DNA of 64,000 nucleotides from Balneolia bacterium (GTDB lineage: Bacteria > Bacteroidota > Rhodothermia > Balneolales > Cyclonatronaceae), in NCBI GenBank assembly GCA_022565795.1, contig JAIUMA010000011.1, positions 1 through 64,000 of the forward strand. The letters are read 5' to 3'. The notes under the pieces are model-generated. The model ran no database searches and was not told where the DNA came from. It saw only the letters and a list, made by a program, of their open reading frames with translations. The stretch's first letter is position 1, and every line of letters begins with the position of its first letter. Position numbers and translations under genes: made by a program. Of this stretch, positions 9,198 through 17,878 are shown in pieces.

Positions 9198-9719
9198 TCA
9201 GGCCGAAGGGTTCTTTTTCACCGCTCCGCCGTAATTAATCCAGACGACCCACATCCCAAAAATGGCCAGATAAAATATGGCTGAAGTCGAGTAATCATGG
9301 GCAAAATCGAAACTCTGCGGGTGATAATACTGAAGCAGCACAAGCACTACAATCCGAAGCACATTAATGATGTAAATCACCAGCATACCCATTGGCAGAA
9401 AGAGCGCTCGCTTGAGGTTATCACCCGGATAGGCCATCACAAATCCCACAAATAACCCAATCGCTTCCAGACCGTTGCATCCGTTTACGATAATCACACC
9501 TGCGGTTCCAGGAATACCCAGCACGCGATAATCAAGGAATATATCAACGCCAAACAGGGTTAGGATTCCCCCAGCCACGTCCACAATATTTACGGAGAGA
9601 AATGCATCTAAACGACCGTCTGGCAGAATCCACATCTCGTAAAAAAGATACCAAACGGCAAAAAAGCCAAGCAGTTTAGCCAGAAAAATAACGATGTCTT
9701 TATTTGCGCTTTTCAGCAT
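9198..9719 (-). CDS. Exosortase/archaeosortase family transpeptidase (short, XrtF-like)
   Basis: A 173-residue polytopic membrane protein with about five or six hydrophobic segments. It carries the three invariant residues of the exosortase family: Cys81 in NGCNGLEA, Arg122 in NVLRIV and His141 in DFAHDYSTS. The family cleaves C-terminal PEP-CTERM-like sorting signals of secreted proteins, often for glycosylation or surface display. The short, single-domain form fits Bacteroidota types such as XrtF rather than the long EpsH form. No protein in this window was seen to carry an obvious C-terminal sorting tail. It is divergent from the nrnA-like gene, with a 231-bp spacer. Confidence 0.85.
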   Translation of the reverse strand: MLKSANKDIVIFLAKLLGFFAVWYLFYEMWILPDGRLDAFLSVNIVDVAGGILTLFGVDIFLDYRVLGIPGTAGVIIVNGCNGLEAIGLFVGFVMAYPGDNLKRALFLPMGMLVIYIINVLRIVVLVLLQYYHPQSFDFAHDYSTSAIFYLAIFGMWVVWINYGGAVKKNPSA

Positions 9720-9950
9720 GTTCAGCAGGGAGAATAAGTTTAACTATGAGCCGATTGAGTTTGCAGGATGATGGCATCATAAATCTGCTTCACCCGCAAC
9801 ACAATCCGAAACGCCTTAAAAGTACGGATATTTGAGCGGTTTAGGAATCCGGTTCATCGCGTGGGTTTAAAGTCGTATTTTGACATATAAATTTTCGGCT
9901 TCGTGATAATTGATTACGAGCCACCTACTTTTCAAGACTAAAATCAGCCC

Positions 9951-10946
9951 ATGTACGACTATCAGGAAGACATTCACGAACTTGTTCGCCAGCTAAGAAA
10001 ACATCGGAAAATCGGTGTTATTTCGCACGTCCGCCCCGACGGAGATGCAATTGGCTCACAGGTTGGCATGTGCCTGTGGCTGGAATCTGAGGGAATCGAA
10101 TACCTGGCACACAACGACGATCCACTACCCGATGATATTGGATGGATTGCAAACGGTGTTGAGATTCGCCCATATTCTCAGGATGAGCTCGAAACCTGCG
10201 AGGCGCTTCTTTTTGTGGATGGCAACAGCCCGAAACGCTTTGGAAACCACTCCCGCTTTTTCGAGGAGTACTCCGGCCCTGCCTATGTTATTGATCACCA
10301 TCCTGATCCGGCCAGTGGCTATAGCTTTATGGTTTCTGAGCCTGAAGCAGCCTCCACTGCTGAGCTCGTTTACTGGCTGTATGATGAAACCGCCCCGGAT
10401 CGCATCACCAAAGAGGTGGCAACGGCGCTTTATACAGGGATTATGACCGATACCGGATCTTTCCGCTTTTCAAGCGTTGGGTCCCACATCCACCGAATCA
10501 TTGCGGATTTAATCGATCGTGGAAGGCTGAAAATTGCCCCGATCCACCAGAAAGTATTTGATAACCGAGAGCTGAGACAACTCAAGCTCATAAGCCGTGT
10601 TTTGGACCAGATCGAAGTGTACGACAAGCACAATATGGCCTCCATGGTGGTTACGCTCGACGACCTTGAGTCTACCGGCTGCGACTACAACGACACCGAG
10701 GGCCTGATCTCTTTTCCGCTTTCCCTCAGCTCTGTGGATGTTGCCATCATTTTTATCGAGCGAGAGGGAAAAATCAAGCTTAGCCTGAGGTCAAAAACGG
10801 ACTTCGATGTCAATCTTCTGGCCCGTAAGTTTCAAGGCGGCGGCCATCAGAAAGCAGCCGGAGCATGGTATGATGGAACCATCGGGGAGGCCGTATCGGA
10901 TGTGATGAAAACTGCGTTTGAAATGGCGGTAAAGCCTGCATCCTGA
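9951..10946 (+). CDS. DHH/DHHA1 phosphoesterase (NrnA-like nanoRNase/pAp phosphatase)
   Basis: A 331-residue cytoplasmic enzyme of the DHH superfamily. It shows HVRPDGDAIGS (motif I, about 26-36), FVDGN (motif II), VIDHHPDP (DHH motif III), GIMTDTGSFRFSS (motif IV) and the C-terminal DHHA1 motif GGGHQKAAGA. This set is typical of NrnA-type proteins, which degrade 2-5 nt RNAs and dephosphorylate pAp; c-di-AMP or pGpG hydrolysis by close relatives cannot be excluded. ATG at 9951 gives a standard N-terminus. An HtrA lipoprotein gene follows after 95 bp on the same strand. Confidence 0.9.
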   Translation: MYDYQEDIHELVRQLRKHRKIGVISHVRPDGDAIGSQVGMCLWLESEGIEYLAHNDDPLPDDIGWIANGVEIRPYSQDELETCEALLFVDGNSPKRFGNHSRFFEEYSGPAYVIDHHPDPASGYSFMVSEPEAASTAELVYWLYDETAPDRITKEVATALYTGIMTDTGSFRFSSVGSHIHRIIADLIDRGRLKIAPIHQKVFDNRELRQLKLISRVLDQIEVYDKHNMASMVVTLDDLESTGCDYNDTEGLISFPLSLSSVDVAIIFIEREGKIKLSLRSKTDFDVNLLARKFQGGGHQKAAGAWYDGTIGEAVSDVMKTAFEMAVKPAS

Positions 10947-11041
10947 TTCTGCATATTTAAAAACAGAATGTGTTCGTTATTCATCCGGGGCTCACGCAAA
11001 TTGCATGAGCTGTAACTGAATCCTTCACAATTAACCGCATC

Positions 11042-12247
11042 ATGATTCCACGTCTGCCTGCGCTTTTTCGACATTTTCTCACGCTTGGCTTCATCGGCCT
11101 GTTAATCGGCTGTTCGGGAAGTCCGGAAGCTGAGGTTGAGGATGAAAGCCCGACCGAAGTTACATTCGAAGAGCTCTATCAGCCTATTGATGAAGTACCC
11201 GTTCTTCAGCGCCGCTCAGTTGATCAGATTTCTGAAAGCAGGCAAAATGCCATCACTCAGACGGTTGAGAAGGTAAGCCCGGCCGTAGTTGGAATCATTG
11301 TTACTGAAGTCGATGAGCGGCTTTCAAACGACCCTTTTCTTGAGTTTTTCCTCAATCCCGGCGGACGTCAGAGGCAGCAGACCAGCGCAGGGTCAGGCTT
11401 CATTATCAGCGCTGACGGCTATGTTGTAACGAACGAGCACGTTATTGGTCGAAATCCGGTCTCTGTAAACGTTATGCTTCCGGATGGTCAGCAGTATGAG
11501 GCATCCATTGTCGGGTCCGACGAATACACCGACATCGCACTTCTCAAAATTGAGGCCGACCGCACCTTTGAGCACGTCACTTTCGGAAACTCAAATGACG
11601 CTATAGTTGGTGAATGGGTAGTTGCAGCCGGAAATCCTTTCGGCCTTTTCGACGACGGGAAGCCGAGCGTTACGGTAGGCGTCATCAGCGCTGTACAGCG
11701 TAACTTCCGACCCAACCCCCAGGATCCGCGCGTCTATCTTGATATGATACAAACCGATGCAGCCATCAACAGAGGTAACTCGGGCGGACCGCTGGTGAAC
11801 TCAGATGGCGAGGTGATCGGCATCAACACCTTTATTTTTACCGGTGGTACCAGCGCGGGCTTTGTTGGTCTAAGTTTCGCCATTCCAAGCAACCGGGTAA
11901 TCCAGATTATCGCGCAGCTGGCCGAAACCGGGGAAGTACAGCTCGACTATGATCCTGGCATTGAGGTTGTTTCGATTAACCGCAGACTCGCTTTTGAGTA
12001 TCGGCTTCCATACATGCAGGGCCTGCTCGTTGTGGGCGTAAATCAGGATGGTCCTGCTTATGAGGCCGGCATTCTTCCCGGAGATATCATCACCCGGATG
12101 GGCAATGAGCTCATCTACGGGCAAACCCATGCCATGGCGCTGTTCCGCGAGTATAACGAGGGTGATGAAATGAATCTGGAAATTTATCGCGACGGGCAGC
12201 ACTATGAAACAGAGATGCTGTTGAGACGTCGTGCTGTCTCGGAATAA
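11042..12247 (+). CDS. HtrA/Deg-type serine protease, lipoprotein form
   Basis: A 401-residue trypsin-like protease. A signal peptide ends in the lipobox LIGC (Cys24), so it is lipid-anchored in the periplasm, unlike the second Deg protein at 20797. The catalytic triad is visible: His133 (TNEHVIG), Asp164 (YTDIALLKI) and Ser247 (GNSGGPLV). One PDZ domain follows (about 310-395, LLVVGVNQDGPAYEAGILPGDII). It has one PDZ where DegP has two, closer to the DegS/HtrA plan. Expected role: periplasmic protein quality control or regulated proteolysis. It converges with the enoyl-CoA hydratase gene 9 bp away. Confidence 0.92.
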   Translation: MIPRLPALFRHFLTLGFIGLLIGCSGSPEAEVEDESPTEVTFEELYQPIDEVPVLQRRSVDQISESRQNAITQTVEKVSPAVVGIIVTEVDERLSNDPFLEFFLNPGGRQRQQTSAGSGFIISADGYVVTNEHVIGRNPVSVNVMLPDGQQYEASIVGSDEYTDIALLKIEADRTFEHVTFGNSNDAIVGEWVVAAGNPFGLFDDGKPSVTVGVISAVQRNFRPNPQDPRVYLDMIQTDAAINRGNSGGPLVNSDGEVIGINTFIFTGGTSAGFVGLSFAIPSNRVIQIIAQLAETGEVQLDYDPGIEVVSINRRLAFEYRLPYMQGLLVVGVNQDGPAYEAGILPGDIITRMGNELIYGQTHAMALFREYNEGDEMNLEIYRDGQHYETEMLLRRRAVSE

Positions 12248-12256
12248 GCTTGGTGC

Positions 12257-13036
12257 TTAAAAAGCTTTCTTGCGCTTCAGAAACTTCTCTACTCTGTTGT
12301 GATGCTCTTCTGAGGCCCACAGTTTGGCAAACTCCGAGCGCTCATTGTTAATCGACTCTCTGTGAGGATGCTTTTGGGCATAAGTTACGCCCTGTTTGAG
12401 CGTTTGAATCATTCTGCGGTCATTAGCGCAAAGCTTTTCGGATATCTTGGTGATGTGGTCATCAAGCTGCGCAGAAACGTCGGCGACATCTATAAGACCC
12501 GCAATCAGCGCCGACTCTGTATCGACAAGCGCCTGAGTTCCGAGCCAGAACAGCACGGTTGAGCGGCCAACACGCTCAATAAGCCTGGTGAGCCCACCCC
12601 AGCCCGGAGGCAGATAAAACTTACCCTGCGTGAATCCGAAGCGGGCGTGCTTCACGGCTATACGAAAGTCGAAAGCCAGCATGATTTCGCACCCGCCTCC
12701 ATAGGCATCACCATTTACCAAAGCGATAGTCCAGCAGTCTGCAGACTCAATTCGGTGCAGAATGTCGCCCATTCTCATTGACATCAGGCGGGCATCGTGC
12801 TCGGTTTTCAGCTTGGCAAACTCCTTCAGATCACCTCCGGAAGCAAAATACTTGTTTCCCTGACCGGTAAGGATGAACACCCGAATTTCTTCATTCTGTT
12901 CAATCTCATCACAAACTTTCTCGAGTCCCTCCATCACCTTAAAGTTGATAGCGTTATAGGCTTCCGGACGATTAATAGTGGCGATAATCGTATGCGGGTC
13001 AGGTCGGGTAATCAGTAGTGGTTCCACTCTCAGCAC
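12257..13036 (-). CDS. Enoyl-CoA hydratase/isomerase family protein
   Basis: A 259-residue crotonase-fold protein. It has the oxyanion-hole region (KYFASGGDLKEF, about 62-73) and the second conserved block NGDAYGGGCEIMLAFDFRIA (about 108-127). The glutamate usual at the first catalytic position of true hydratases (GGG-CE) is present in GGGCE, while the second acidic residue is less clear. It may act in fatty-acid or amino-acid degradation, but the reaction cannot be set from sequence. GTG at 13036 is the likely start; a second GTG three codons in is an alternative. Confidence 0.85.
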   Translation of the reverse strand: MLRVEPLLITRPDPHTIIATINRPEAYNAINFKVMEGLEKVCDEIEQNEEIRVFILTGQGNKYFASGGDLKEFAKLKTEHDARLMSMRMGDILHRIESADCWTIALVNGDAYGGGCEIMLAFDFRIAVKHARFGFTQGKFYLPPGWGGLTRLIERVGRSTVLFWLGTQALVDTESALIAGLIDVADVSAQLDDHITKISEKLCANDRRMIQTLKQGVTYAQKHPHRESINNERSEFAKLWASEEHHNRVEKFLKRKKAF

Positions 13037-13132
13037 GTTGGTTCAGGATAGCATTTCCCAAATATGTTAAGGCATTCAGTCAAAAAAAGGAAATGGCTTA
13101 ACAAACTCTTACCAGATTGAAATTACACTCGC

Positions 13133-13468
13133 TCAGCTGCCTGAGCTTCCCGACTCCTGCACTATCCAGCTAAGGAATTCACTACTGCCGCCCTCGATGG
13201 GGAATGTTACCAGGCACGGCAGGTCATAGCTATGCATCTCCTTTACCCTCTTTTCAACTTGAGACACATTCTCCTCTATCGTTTTCAGGATTAGCACCGA
13301 CTCATTATCGTGCTGAACCTCGCCTTTCCATTTGTAAACTGACTCCATTTTCGGCAGAATGTTTCCGCAGGCAATCAGATTCTCTTCAAGCAGTGAACCG
13401 GCGATTTTCCGCGCCTCATCAGGTCCGGAGGTTGTGATGTAGACCAATACAGCTTTTGGTTGTGCCAT
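13133..13468 (-). CDS. cutA: CutA1 divalent-cation tolerance protein
   Basis: A 111-residue small soluble protein of the trimeric CutA1 family (ferredoxin-like fold, PII-like trimer). It matches over its full length: VYITTSGPDEARKIAGSL, NLIACGNILP, the SVYKWKGE block and the SYDLPCLVTFPIEGGS end motif. It is linked to copper tolerance in E. coli, but the biochemical role is unsettled. A short minus-strand gene between the enoyl-CoA hydratase and gamma-glutamylcyclotransferase-like genes; all three point the same way with gaps of about 80-100 bp. Confidence 0.93.
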   Translation of the reverse strand: MAQPKAVLVYITTSGPDEARKIAGSLLEENLIACGNILPKMESVYKWKGEVQHDNESVLILKTIEENVSQVEKRVKEMHSYDLPCLVTFPIEGGSSEFLSWIVQESGSSGS

Positions 13469-13546
13469 AATACAGCATTTTTTATGTATGCAGGTGGTTA
13501 ATGAAAAATAAGCAGGCTCTTCACCAACTTAAAATTATTAGCTGCC

Positions 13547-13942
13547 CTAATTAAGCTTATCCCAAACTCCTGATATCACTTTACGACATCGTTTTTTAAA
13601 AAAAGGCAGTGAAAGCAGCTGCCTTCTGAAAACGTATATCCAGCCCTTATGCCCGAAATCATCGTGTATATAAACGCGGTCGTACAGATTCCTTGGATGG
13701 TTTTCACCATAAAAATCTTCAAGCCGGTCCAAAAACGCCAGGGTCTCTTCATCTACAGCGTAAATCTCAGCCTCTATGGTGTTATCATCATTTTCGGAGG
13801 AAGTAATTCCGGGATAGGAGCCAAAATCCCACATCTCGAAGCCATTCAGTTTTACGACCGCCTGAAGTTTGGCACCTTTCAGAAGATGATGATTCGTTCC
13901 GCCTTTACGCAGCGTCCCGTAAACAAACACCTGATGATTCAT
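13547..13942 (-). CDS. Gamma-glutamylcyclotransferase-like (AIG2/GGCT) protein
   Basis: A 131-residue protein of the GGCT fold. The N-terminal VFVYGTLRKGGTNHHLL is the YGTLR loop that binds the gamma-glutamyl group, and an acidic residue in FLDRLEDF is at the place of the catalytic glutamate region. Such proteins release 5-oxoproline from gamma-glutamyl amines or dipeptides; the substrate is not predictable. ATG at 13942 puts the YGTLR motif at residues 8-12, as usual. Confidence 0.85.
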   Translation of the reverse strand: MNHQVFVYGTLRKGGTNHHLLKGAKLQAVVKLNGFEMWDFGSYPGITSSENDDNTIEAEIYAVDEETLAFLDRLEDFYGENHPRNLYDRVYIHDDFGHKGWIYVFRRQLLSLPFFKKRCRKVISGVWDKLN

Positions 13943-14183
13943 CTGTTCCCTGTTCTTTTACTCTTCAAATTCATTTACATTCATAGAAGGCATTGCAAAG
14001 CCGTTTATTTGCCCGTCTTCTTCCTTGTCCCAAAAATAAAAACCTTGAATAGATTAGCTATGCTGCGGTTTTATTTTCATGACAGCGTTGAATACGACCA
14101 AATCCCCTGGTTTTTCTAAGCCTTCTTATATAGCTTGGTCAACATAGCTATACCGTTTCAGATTCCAAATAAATGATAACCGA

Positions 14184-14345
14184 ATGAGCGAAAAGAAGCA
14201 GGAGTGTCCGTCATGCGCCATGATGGTTGATGCACGGGCTGAAGAGTGCCCCATCTGCGGATATGAGTTTCCGAAACAGAAGGTAAGCGTTATGCTGGGC
14301 GTCTGGCTGCTGATTCTCCTCATGCTGGCCTGGGCTTTTTTGTAG
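14184..14345 (+). CDS. 53-residue zinc-ribbon membrane protein
   Basis: A very short gene. The N-terminal half has CPSC (residues 8-11) and CPICGYEF (about 22-29), two CxxC knuckles that form a rubredoxin-like zinc ribbon. The C-terminal half is a single transmembrane helix (VSVMLGVWLLILLMLAWAFL) ending at the stop. Small ribbon-plus-helix proteins like this are common in Bacteroidota without known function. ATG at 14184; its stop codon overlaps a copy of the AGGGTGATGG decamer. It is transcribed alone, between the divergent GGCT-like gene and the convergent MltF-like gene. Confidence 0.75.
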   Translation: MSEKKQECPSCAMMVDARAEECPICGYEFPKQKVSVMLGVWLLILLMLAWAFL

Positions 14346-14353
14346 GGTGATGG
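14344..14353 (+). repeat. AGGGTGATGG dispersed decamer
   Basis: An exact copy that starts within the stop codon of the small zinc-ribbon gene and lies otherwise between genes; it is followed by CATCC. See the finding on this motif. Confidence 0.5.
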
Positions 14354-14368
14354 CATCCCAAAACAAAC

Positions 14369-14407
14369 CAAGCCGCCGGCAGACAATAAGCATCCACGGG
14401 CGGCTTG
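14369..14407. terminator. Hairpin between convergent genes
   Basis: A 9-bp stem, CAAGCCGCC (14369-14377) with GGCGGCTTG (14399-14407), and a 21-base loop. No long U-tract on either strand. It is probably a shared weak terminator for the zinc-ribbon gene and the MltF-like gene. Confidence 0.5.
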
Positions 14408-14438
14408 ATGTTAAGCTCTTTTGTATTACCTAACTCGA

Positions 14439-15995
14439 CTACGGCAGATATACTGACCTTGAGTCAAGGCGCTGCAGGATTGGGTCCTCGCTGGCAAACA
14501 GCTCCATATTTTCGTACATACGAAGTCTGGATTTGATTTCAGTAACATAGTTTACTGGCTCAGTACCGCGCACAAAACCAAACCGGGCGTTCTGAAAATA
14601 GCGTGGCTGCATGAGAAGAAGCAGCGACTGCGCTACATCATCCCAGTTATTCGGGTCGCGGTTGCGATCAACGGTGAGCCTTCTTGCATCGGCCATATGT
14701 CCCATTCCGGCATTGTAGGTTGCCAGGGCAAACGCAATCTGGTCTTCCTCTTCCATATACGAATAGTGGCGAAGATGCTTCTTTAGATAGCGGATCCCCT
14801 CACGTATGTTCGTTTCCGGATCCCAGAGCATATGTTCTTCAACCTGAGAAAAACGAGGGATAATCTGCATCAGGCCGATAGCGCCCATACGGCTTTCTGC
14901 GTACGGATCGAAACGTGACTCCTGCGCCATTACCGAAAGCACAAGCTTCCAGTCGATGCCGGCCTCTTCAGCCAGTGGCTTCACTAGCTGGTCATAAGGA
15001 GAAAAGTATCCTTCATAGCCTGTTATTTGCGGGCTGTTCCAGCTGCGCATGGTGTAAGACGCGGGTCGATTATCGAAATAACGCTGACGAAGTATATTCA
15101 TGAAGGCCGAGCGGCGCGGAAGCTGATCCACTTCACTAATTCGGAAATGCTCTGTCGTAAAAGCATCCATTACCTCTTTTAGCTGCGGCGAATTGGCGCG
15201 GATGCCCCAGGCAATTTCATCATCCTGAGAGATTACCGGCCCCTGAACAAGCCCGTCGATATATACCGAGGCGGCCTGAAACAGGTTGGCATCAGCTACG
15301 GTTACGTCCAGCTCGCCTTCAGCGACGGCAAACATGATGGCTTCGGTATCCCAGGCCTCAGGCAGCTCCTGAATGGTGTAGGTGTATCCGTTTTGCTCTT
15401 TTAGCGCTGTCAGCGTCTTCACGTATGAACTTCCCTTACGCACGCTAATCGTTACCGAGCCGGCCTCCCTGAGCGATTCAGCCTGAAAACCGGACTCTGA
15501 AAACACCAGAATCTGGTCCACAATGTTGTAGGGCTCCGAAAAGCCGATAAGCTCAGAACGTTCCGGAGTGATGCTATAATTTGCTGCAATAAAATCACCA
15601 TATCCCGCATTCAGGAGCTCAATCGGCTCCTCGTCGTTACCGGCAATGACTATTTCCAGACGGAGATTGTGCTCTTCGGCAAAAGTGCGGGCGAATTCAT
15701 ATTCAAAACCTTTATCCTCTCCCCTGTGCAGGAAGTAGGAGCTGGAATTGAATCTGGTGATCATACGAATGATGCCTTCTTCGGTGATGGCATCGAAATC
15801 GCGTTCAACTACCGGAGCGGTAGTCTCTTCAGTTACTTTATCTGCTGTGATGGAATCGTCGGTTCCATAAAGCTTCTGCTGATTTTTTGAACAGCTGATC
15901 ATAAGACCAAGCGAACCTGCTATAAAGACACCGGCAATAACTTTGGTGCGCAGCTCTTTTGCAGGAGCAGTTACTATGGATGAAGATTGTATCAT
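14439..15995 (-). CDS. MltF-like lytic transglycosylase with solute-binding domain
   Basis: A 518-residue lipoprotein. Signal and lipobox LMISC (Cys35); a type-3 periplasmic solute-binding domain (about 70-310, IRMITRFNSSSYFLH ... GYGDFIAANYSITPERSELIGFSEPY); then an SLT lytic transglycosylase domain (about 335-480) with the catalytic Glu in MAQESRFDP, GAIGLMQIIP and ATYNAGMGH. This is the MltF plan: a periplasmic enzyme that cleaves peptidoglycan to 1,6-anhydro-muropeptides, with the binding domain as regulator. The hydrophobic stretch is preceded by about 18 residues, longer than usual, so an internal start is possible. Confidence 0.9.
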   Translation of the reverse strand: MIQSSSIVTAPAKELRTKVIAGVFIAGSLGLMISCSKNQQKLYGTDDSITADKVTEETTAPVVERDFDAITEEGIIRMITRFNSSSYFLHRGEDKGFEYEFARTFAEEHNLRLEIVIAGNDEEPIELLNAGYGDFIAANYSITPERSELIGFSEPYNIVDQILVFSESGFQAESLREAGSVTISVRKGSSYVKTLTALKEQNGYTYTIQELPEAWDTEAIMFAVAEGELDVTVADANLFQAASVYIDGLVQGPVISQDDEIAWGIRANSPQLKEVMDAFTTEHFRISEVDQLPRRSAFMNILRQRYFDNRPASYTMRSWNSPQITGYEGYFSPYDQLVKPLAEEAGIDWKLVLSVMAQESRFDPYAESRMGAIGLMQIIPRFSQVEEHMLWDPETNIREGIRYLKKHLRHYSYMEEEDQIAFALATYNAGMGHMADARRLTVDRNRDPNNWDDVAQSLLLLMQPRYFQNARFGFVRGTEPVNYVTEIKSRLRMYENMELFASEDPILQRLDSRSVYLP

Positions 15996-16344
15996 GTATT
16001 ACAAATTTGGTGAGCCGGTACCCCAGGCTGGCTACGGATGCACCGATGGCCAGCAGAATGAATAAGGTGCCGGGAATTTGCCTGTGCTTCAGGACTTGGT
16101 ACTACTTATAAATGCGTATAAAAGCGGCCTTCTATCGCATTCATTTGCATTAGGTTTTACTAATGCGTTCAGCTTACATCAATAAGGTATGAATTGAATG
16201 GTTTGCTTGTGTTTTAATACTTGCTCTTGCTCTTGTGTTGGATTTCTTTAATAATATTTTCAAGTACTTAACTAAATATACGCAGAAAAATTATACCGCA
16301 ATCGGTAAATTTGTCAGCAACCTGAAACGCTTGTTATTCTCTCT
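15996..16344. other. 349-bp gene-free stretch
   Basis: AT-rich, without a credible gene. A small hairpin, GCATTAG (16147-16153) with CTAATGC (16160-16166), and a short TTGCTC tandem near 16220 are the only structures seen. It separates the MltF-like gene from the end of the DMT transporter gene, both on the minus strand, and so probably holds the MltF-like gene's promoter. Confidence 0.5.
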
Positions 16345-17265
16345 TTATTGCGTTTTAGATTTCGGGGTAGCGCTTCCACCGAGCCATGCCAGCCCGACCC
16401 CTGCCATAATTACAAGCATTGATACAGATTCCGGCAGGCTGGGAATTTCATCAAAAAGGAATGCGGCAAGAATTATCGCAAAAACCGGCTCGGCCAAGAT
16501 AAGGGTTGAGAGCAAGGTCGGGGCTACATACTTCACGCTGTAGTTGATCGATCCGTGCCCCAGGATTTGAGGTCCGACGGCAAGGGCAATGCCGCAAATC
16601 CATGCAATGAGCGTCACTTTCAGTGAAGCGCCAATCACCATTAATACTATTACGCACATTACCGCAGTGCCGGCATACACCCGAAAGATGAAGTCCAGCC
16701 AGCCGCCTTTAGCCCGCAGCCGACGGCTTAGCAGCAGATAGAACACAAAAAGTACGGCAGCCAAAACAGCAAAGATATTACCCAGAACGGGATTCGAGTA
16801 CGTAGCAGCAGGGTCAGTATCCATTACGCCCAAAAGTACCGATCCGCTAAATGCCGTTAGCACCCCCAGCCAGGTCACAGCCGAAAAGCGGCCGGTTTTA
16901 TTAACCGACTCAACTACAATCAGAATTACCGGATGTATGGTAACCAGCACCGATGCCGATGCAACCGAAGTGTAGGCAAGAGACGCAAACCAAAAAATAA
17001 AATGAAGCGCAAGAAAACTACCCGCAGCCCAGGCATATATATTGTCTTTGCGATCCCACTTGTCAACTTTACCTGTTTTTCGACCCCAAAGCCAAAACGG
17101 GAAAAGAATAAGAGCCGCTGAAACCGTACGTATTGTAGCCAGTGCTACAGGATGCGTATCGCCGGCAAAGCGCACTAATATCGGGGCAAATGCAAAAGTA
17201 GCCAGACCTGCCGTCAGAAGCAGGACAAGCCGGGTGGTCGACGGTTCAGCTGATTGAACACGCAA
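16345..17265 (-). CDS. EamA/DMT-superfamily transporter
   Basis: A 306-residue inner-membrane protein with ten hydrophobic segments in two EamA repeats. The first repeat has PILVRFAGDTHPVALATIR and FWFASLAYTSVASASVLVT, and the second has ALAVGPQILGHGSINYSVKYV and LAEPVFAIILA. Family members export or import amino acids, nucleotides or other metabolites; the substrate is not predictable. The start is TTG at 17265: the frame is closed by TGA four codons upstream, and GGTGA about 8 bases before the TTG can serve as the ribosome-binding site. It follows the DUF4293 gene closely (14 bp). Confidence 0.88.
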   Translation of the reverse strand: MRVQSAEPSTTRLVLLLTAGLATFAFAPILVRFAGDTHPVALATIRTVSAALILFPFWLWGRKTGKVDKWDRKDNIYAWAAGSFLALHFIFWFASLAYTSVASASVLVTIHPVILIVVESVNKTGRFSAVTWLGVLTAFSGSVLLGVMDTDPAATYSNPVLGNIFAVLAAVLFVFYLLLSRRLRAKGGWLDFIFRVYAGTAVMCVIVLMVIGASLKVTLIAWICGIALAVGPQILGHGSINYSVKYVAPTLLSTLILAEPVFAIILAAFLFDEIPSLPESVSMLVIMAGVGLAWLGGSATPKSKTQ

Positions 17266-17279
17266 AGTGGATCACCATT

Positions 17280-17687
17280 TTATCGGATGCGGTCCATCGA
17301 TTTTAGCAGCTTTACATCACTCTTGATGCCGCGGATGGCCAGGAGTTGGAACATCAAGGCAAAAATGAGAGAAATGAGACCGGTCAGCTCCCATATCGAA
17401 TCGTGGCTGTAGCGACCCATGCTCATAAAAATGCCCGCGCCGGAGCCAATGGCTATCACCTGAAAAAGGCATGCATAGGAGATAATCTGAATTTGGCGCG
17501 CATGATTTTTGTACAGGAATATTCCGTAGAGTGACAGCACTATCGCAAATGCCGATGCTGCCGCAATCATAGGAAGCAACCAGTCGCTGGTGTCCATTCT
17601 GGCCTGTGTAAACAGTGGTGAAAAGAAGAAAACGACGTTGAGAAAAATAGCTACTGCTAAATAAACGGTTTGAATGCGCTGTATCAC
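17280..17687 (-). CDS. DUF4293 family membrane protein
   Basis: A 135-residue protein with four predicted transmembrane helices. The N-terminus MIQRIQTVYLAVAIFLN is the signature of DUF4293, a family found almost only in Bacteroidota and relatives, with no known function. GTG at 17687 is the start. It is the first gene of a two-gene minus-strand unit with the DMT transporter. Confidence 0.8.
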   Translation of the reverse strand: MIQRIQTVYLAVAIFLNVVFFFSPLFTQARMDTSDWLLPMIAAASAFAIVLSLYGIFLYKNHARQIQIISYACLFQVIAIGSGAGIFMSMGRYSHDSIWELTGLISLIFALMFQLLAIRGIKSDVKLLKSMDRIR

Positions 17688-17878
17688 GAGATATTTAATA
17701 GTTGTGGTTTTTACTTCAATGTGTTCTTCGGCTTATAACTCCCCTGCCGAAGCTGGTTCAAGATAAGATTTTCAGCATTCATTTTTCAGCATCTTCATTT
17801 TAAGTTATATTAACGCTTTCTGCATTTGCGGCTATCCGGCCCGGCAGGCATCACCCTTAGTTTTCAAACGGTTTATTC

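Noticed and set aside
13649-14119. 156-codon frame opposite the GGCT-like gene
   Set aside because: It overlaps a recognised gene on the other strand and extends into AT-rich spacer; no start signal or domain.
16220-16240. Short TTGCTC tandem as a possible phase-variable repeat
   Set aside because: Only about two to three imperfect units in a gene-free stretch, too short to call.
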